A stretch of DNA of 64,000 nucleotides, taken from assembly GCA_029532415.1 (NCBI GenBank), contig JAQOTA010000049.1, positions 186,001 to 250,000 on the forward strand. The letters are read 5' to 3'. The DNA comes from Marasmius tenuissimus. Its lineage: Eukaryota > Basidiomycota > Agaricomycetes > Agaricales > Marasmiaceae. The notes under the pieces are model-generated. The model made no database searches. It was given only the letters and a program-made list of their open reading frames with translations, and was not told the origin of the DNA. Position 1 is the stretch's first letter; the number at the start of each line of letters is the position of its first letter. Both the position numbers and the translations under genes were made by a program. This document shows positions 61,561-64,000 of the stretch, piece by piece.

Positions 61561-62676
61561 ATGGCCTCATCCATGTCCATCTACAGGCTCTCTGGAGTCT
61601 CTTCCATTCGTTCTGCTGCCAACTTCTTGTTTACCTTGTTCCTATACACCAAGTCTGACATCAAGACGACCCTTATCCCGATTGTACGTGTGAACAGTGT
61701 TGTATACTTGTCGTTCAGTTGATACTCACAAGCTGCTTGACGTTGCTTCAGGCTATTGTTGGCTACGTGGGCGCCCCAGTTCATTCTCTGCAGCATGCAA
61801 TCGAAGAATTTCTATGGATTTGGCTTCACCTTCTGCAGTTCACGACATCCAACCAGTCTTGCTCCCAGACTGCTGTCGTCGAGGACGCGAAAAACAAACC
61901 CGACAGACCCATCCCTTCAGGTCGTATGAGCCTCACGGGAACGCGAATCCTCCGCTGGGCTCTCGTACCCGTGTGTCTCATCGTTTCGTACCAGTTTTCT
62001 ACGGCTGTCCTGGCCGCGAGTGTGGCGGTCATAGCCATCACTATCTGGTACAACGAGTTCCACGGCGGAGGCACGTATTGGCCCATCCGCATGTGGCTCA
62101 ATGGCATCGGTTTTGGCGCATTCGAGACTGGCGCCGTATTGTTGGCTGGTGAGTTCTTTCCCTGGACCATATGTCCGCGCCAACTTTCAACCTTCACGTC
62201 TCGCTGACCCGAGAACTGTAGGAGAGAACCGCGACCAGTTTGATCTGGTGGCGGCGAGGGCAATCCTGATCTCGACGCTTCTTTACGCCACAACCACACA
62301 TACCCAAGACTTCAAGGACATGATCGGAGACCGTCAAATCGGACGGTCAACGTTTCCTCTAGATCATCCGCAAGTTGCGCGAGTGAGCGTCCTGGTTGTT
62401 CTGATGGCCTGGTCATTTTTTCAGTCGTATGTGTGGGACCTTGACCTCGTCGTCATGTGTACTGTCTGCGCTCTGGCCCTATATGTCGGACTGAGGTTCT
62501 ATTTCATACGTGGAATGAAAGATGATCAGGTCTCATTTTACTGGTATAATGTGAGTCCTATTCCAAGTTCTCCGAGGTATGATTGTACTGACGACCATTG
62601 GGATCACAAGCTTTGGCTGTCGTTTGCGTATGCGATGCCTGGTTTGTATCGTATGAAAGGTGTTCTTCTTCACTGA
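61561..62676 (+). CDS. UbiA-family membrane prenyltransferase / terpene cyclase
   Basis: Integral membrane enzyme that ionises a prenyl diphosphate and either transfers or cyclises it. Four exons, 61561-61683, 61752-62148, 62222-62550 and 62611-62676, give 304 residues, with about 8 hydrophobic segments. The first Mg-binding region is not the textbook NDxxDxxxD but SNQ...VVEDAKNKPDRPIPSGR (residues 74-99), the form seen in fungal UbiA-type proteins such as the fumagillin cyclase Fma-TC. The second is DFKDMIGDRQIGRSTFP (203-219), with Asp203, Asp206 and Asp210. A sesquiterpene cyclase is therefore as likely as an aromatic prenyltransferase; no aromatic-acid biosynthesis gene is present to favour the latter. 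Neighbouring P450, GMC and SDR genes fit terpene tailoring. Confidence 0.9.
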
Positions 62677-64000
62677 GTCGTAACGGTCTCGTATCATTAG
62701 GCGGTCCCTTCTTTTCTTCGTGACTGAATATTTATCATTGCTATTGTGTTAGTATGTTCAAGACTATCTATCTAGATATCTATCGCTGTAGTGCCATGGG
62801 ACTCGGGTCAGTTCCAATTTCCGACCACGCAATAATCCCAGAGAGACTACATACTACATCATCCCACTTCGGACCATTGCCAAGAAAGTTGGCAGCCTGT
62901 GGGCGGTGATTACGGCTCAACCTAGCTGCTGCGATCCCGTCAATACTAAGTAAAATGATAATTTTACGTTGTCTACCTGCCGGTCCTCAGCAGGCTCAGA
63001 CCACGATCTAATCCGAGTTCCCCATGCTCGTATCCTGGATTTTTCTTACCAGAAATTCCGAGTCGCGGATCCCCAACTTACCTACGCTAGAGTCATGTGG
63101 TTCATGAGCGCTGCAGCCACTGATAACGCTATCGGAATCTATCAATACGCGCGTTACAGACCGAGCTTCTATGAACAAGGCTGTAGATTACTGACTCGAC
63201 TCGGAGGTTTGTTTCATTGGGTCGGCACCACTCACGATAGTTCCTGGTAGTTCTCACAGCACCTGGCTGTTGCAATCACAGTAGTTGATGAACAGAAGAA
63301 GCTAGAAATGATGGTTCATCATACTCCCATTGCTATCATGTACCCGGCAAAATCTTCATAAATCTCGAAGTCACACCGGCAAGGTCGTCAGGAGGGCCGT
63401 TCGTCGGGTGAAGGTCATCCCCCGAAGAACCCATCGGGATTCAATGGGAATAATGTACCTCGCTCCAATGTCGCCGTCCTCTTTCGGCCGGTCAAGAACC
63501 GATGGGAAGATTCGCGCAAGATGGCATTGTGGCGCTCCGCCATGTGCGCTGTATCAATATAGCTAAAGTGTAACGAAGAAATGTTGGCGGTCATACCATC
63601 AATTCTCACCGAATCACTACCATCACTGAACAAAATAGATCTAAGAGCTTTGCTTCAAGTTGCCAGCAAGTGCTTCGAGCTATCTATAGCGAAGTGATTG
63701 CTGAGCGTTATTGTTTCACAGTACTTTCGCTGCACCAGATCTAGTGTTTGGGGCAGCATGGCAGTAGACTTGTTTGACTGATGCAGACTGAAGGAAGGTG
63801 ATTTCGGGAAGCAGCGGAGATTTGAGAATCGAGATACGGCGTCATTTCCTCGACAATGCCGCTCGGCGGACTACCGAGATGTCTAGTTCTCTTTAAGTTC
63901 ATATGGAAGGCACCGGTGAGCGGCTCGAATTGCCTATCCTCGTGCTTTGACCTTTTGTTTGTACACACCCAATGACCCCAGATGTCCGGGAAGATCGATG
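62677..64000. other. Right-edge region without recognised gene
   Basis: 1.3 kb. Plus frame 62969-63250 (94 codons, with VADPQLTYARVMWFMSAAATDN) and minus frame 63741-63968 are the longest. Neither resembles a known family or shows a convincing splice chain. A gene could begin or end beyond the window. Confidence 0.35.

Overview
The window is nuclear DNA of a filamentous basidiomycete, most likely an Agaricomycete mushroom. Genes are broken by many short introns (about 45-70 bases, GTRNGT...YAG). Several families are typical of these fungi: multiple RNA-dependent RNA polymerases, a secreted GMC oxidoreductase, a two-domain GPI cupredoxin, a UbiA-type terpene cyclase and a fungal tri-domain tRNA ligase. 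All gene models were built by eye from reading frames, splice sites and family motifs; no search was run.

Left part (1-12.6 kb): an RNA-dependent RNA polymerase running off the left edge (minus), CKS1 (plus), TIM54 (minus), an OTT_1508-type deaminase-like gene (minus), a degenerate copy of the 5' part of TIM54, an unrecognised two-exon gene (plus) and a secreted M28 leucine aminopeptidase (minus).

Middle (12.6-28.35 kb): a diverged tandem segmental duplication. The unit holds a small helical-protein gene on the minus strand with an ACGCG-cluster promoter, about 3 kb with no recognisable gene, and a Tyr/Gln/Ser-rich protein with two C-terminal C2H2-type zinc fingers. The zinc-finger gene is present twice (16.3 and 24.8 kb). 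The helical gene is complete once (20.0-21.0 kb) and broken twice. The last broken copy sits head to head with STT4, so the shared promoter of that pair may be where the duplication started. A 384-base MITE-like element lies in the second unit.

Right of centre (28.35-49.1 kb): STT4 phosphatidylinositol 4-kinase (about 33 exons, including a GC-AG intron and a candidate AT-AC intron), a double-cupredoxin cell-surface protein, a second RNA-dependent RNA polymerase with the same 13-exon layout but two frame lesions, TRL1 tRNA ligase, and a methionine-permease-like transporter.

Right end (50.2-62.7 kb): five neighbouring metabolic genes. They are an extended SDR reductase, a cytochrome P450, a secreted GMC oxidoreductase, a classical SDR and a UbiA-family integral membrane prenyltransferase/terpene cyclase. 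Together they look like an unassigned terpenoid biosynthetic gene cluster: the cyclase would make the hydrocarbon or alcohol scaffold from a prenyl diphosphate, and the P450, GMC enzyme and reductases would oxidise and reduce it. All five models join in frame with catalytic motifs present. The product cannot be read from the sequence.
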